Shown here: piece after piece, positions 63,506-64,000 of the stretch | Layout of the letters: each line of letters opens with the position of its first letter | How positions within the stretch are numbered: position 1 is the stretch's first letter | Assembly: GCA_014526335.1 (NCBI GenBank) | Contig: JACTAT010000045.1 | Location: 1,744,386-1,808,385, forward strand | Source: Chrysaora quinquecirrha | Lineage: Eukaryota > Cnidaria > Scyphozoa > Semaeostomeae > Pelagiidae | Direction of reading: 5' to 3' | Length of the DNA: 64,000 bases | Notes under the pieces: generated by a model | Told to the model about the DNA's origin: nothing | What the model saw: the letters and a program-made list of their open reading frames with translations, nothing else | Database searches by the model: none | Position numbers and translations under genes: made by a program

Positions 63506-64000
63506 TTTTGTCTAATAACAGTGTAACCTCTGTATTGTAGAAACGCGGTTTTACAATGATCAAATAGTCGAATCTCTTCAGCAGTAAGAACTTTATCATT
63601 TCCCGACAAATCACTTCGTTGAACGTGAGTTTTCAATTCGTTTCGGCGTAAACAATCTTCACACGCATGCCAGTAGCAACCATCGAACTCATACACAACA
63701 CTATTCAGCACATCAACAGCGTCGCAATATAATTTTTCCATTTTAAAACCATTTGATGTAAAAAAGCGTTTATTTTCGCTTCCGGAAATCTTGATCATCT
63801 TTTCACGATGTAGAAACGAATTTCTCTCATTAGACGGCTTTTCTCGATTGTTTACATGATCAATCCAATCTAAATAATCATGCGAAATCATACTTTTACG
63901 CGTTTTATGTCTTTGTTCTTGCAAAATCAATTTTGGAGCAGAGTATTTCGATTGAGCTGGATCTGCCGTCCAAATTCGTACATCTCCCACTGGCATTTCT
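63506..64000 (-). pseudogene. Polinton family B DNA polymerase, upstream part, continues past window
   Basis: The minus-strand frame is open from the window edge to 63506. It contains VVYEFDGCYWHACEDCLRR, the conserved Tyr-Glu-Phe-x-Gly-Cys-Tyr-Trp-His-x-Cys block of Polinton polymerases, then FDHCKTAFLQYRGYTVI leading toward the catalytic region. It is cut by the palindrome-bearing insertion. The N-terminal part (exonuclease or earlier) lies beyond 64000. Confidence 0.8.

Larger units (their letters stand above)
47345..64000. mobile_element. Polinton/Maverick (adintovirus-like) element, right end outside window
   Basis: It holds the marker genes of the family: rve integrase, double-jelly-roll major capsid protein, adenain-like cysteine protease and a family B DNA polymerase on the opposite strand. 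It also has small basic core-like proteins and several unknown genes. Gene order and strand layout fit Polintons. A packaging ATPase is not found here. Decay: a Penelope-like insertion at 53.8-55.1 kb, a palindrome-bearing insertion at ~62.0-63.5 kb, frame breaks at A runs, and a stop in polB. The left end is placed only approximately, at the minisatellite. Confidence 0.85.

Overview
The window looks like repeat-rich, AT-rich nuclear DNA of an invertebrate animal. Cnidarian-like is my best guess, from the mix of Polinton/Maverick elements, Penelope-like elements, piggyBac, hAT remnants and a multi-exon minus-strand locus with SET, zinc-finger and recombinase-like exons. I cannot name the species. 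A 500-base run of N (16495-16994) marks an assembly gap.

Layout. 0-0.9 kb holds arrays of heat-shock-element-type GAA/TTC units, three perfect CRE sites, a TATA-like box and an ~80-bp tandem repeat. 1-5.2 kb holds decayed transposon-type coding pieces: a hAT-like C-terminus and a RING/zinc/cysteine-protease-like pseudogene. 7.5-13.9 kb is a decayed virus-like element, mostly on the minus strand. It has an F-box protein, acidic and coiled-coil ORFs, and a stretch syntenic with the intact element at 50 kb, and it is split by a piggyBac copy at 10.4-12.0 kb. 13.9-16.4 kb holds a non-LTR retrotransposon piece, the N-terminal half of a Penelope-like reverse transcriptase and a long palindrome. 18.9-19.3 kb is low-complexity CAT/CAC repeat. 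21.2-23.7 kb is a second virus-like gene cluster: a predicted myristoylated protein followed by three tandem paralogues, ending in a CCCCACAATGT minisatellite. 24.8-25.5 kb is a ~74-bp hairpin-forming minisatellite. 29.8-30.4 kb is a large inverted-repeat element.

31.5-37.6 kb carries minus-strand spliced exons: a SET-domain (KMT5A-like) protein at the upstream side and a zinc-finger plus tyrosine-recombinase-like protein downstream, with MITE-like hairpins in the introns. 38.8-46.9 kb is a 102-bp satellite array of about 60 copies, interrupted by a 1.05-kb hAT-type MITE with a clean 8-bp target duplication.

47.3 kb to the end is a large Polinton/Maverick (adintovirus-like) element. Plus-strand genes run: unknown protein, large acidic protein, Fic-domain protein, small basic protein, coiled-coil protein, Ser-rich protein, rve integrase, capsid-type proteins, small basic core-like proteins, double-jelly-roll major capsid protein and adenain-like protease. 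A protein-primed-type family B DNA polymerase lies convergently on the minus strand. The element is damaged: a Penelope-like element sits in one gene, a palindrome-bearing element sits in polB, polB has an in-frame stop, and several genes break at or near short A runs. Together the genes describe a self-replicating, self-integrating, virion-forming element with one unusual passenger, the Fic protein. I found no packaging ATPase in the visible part.
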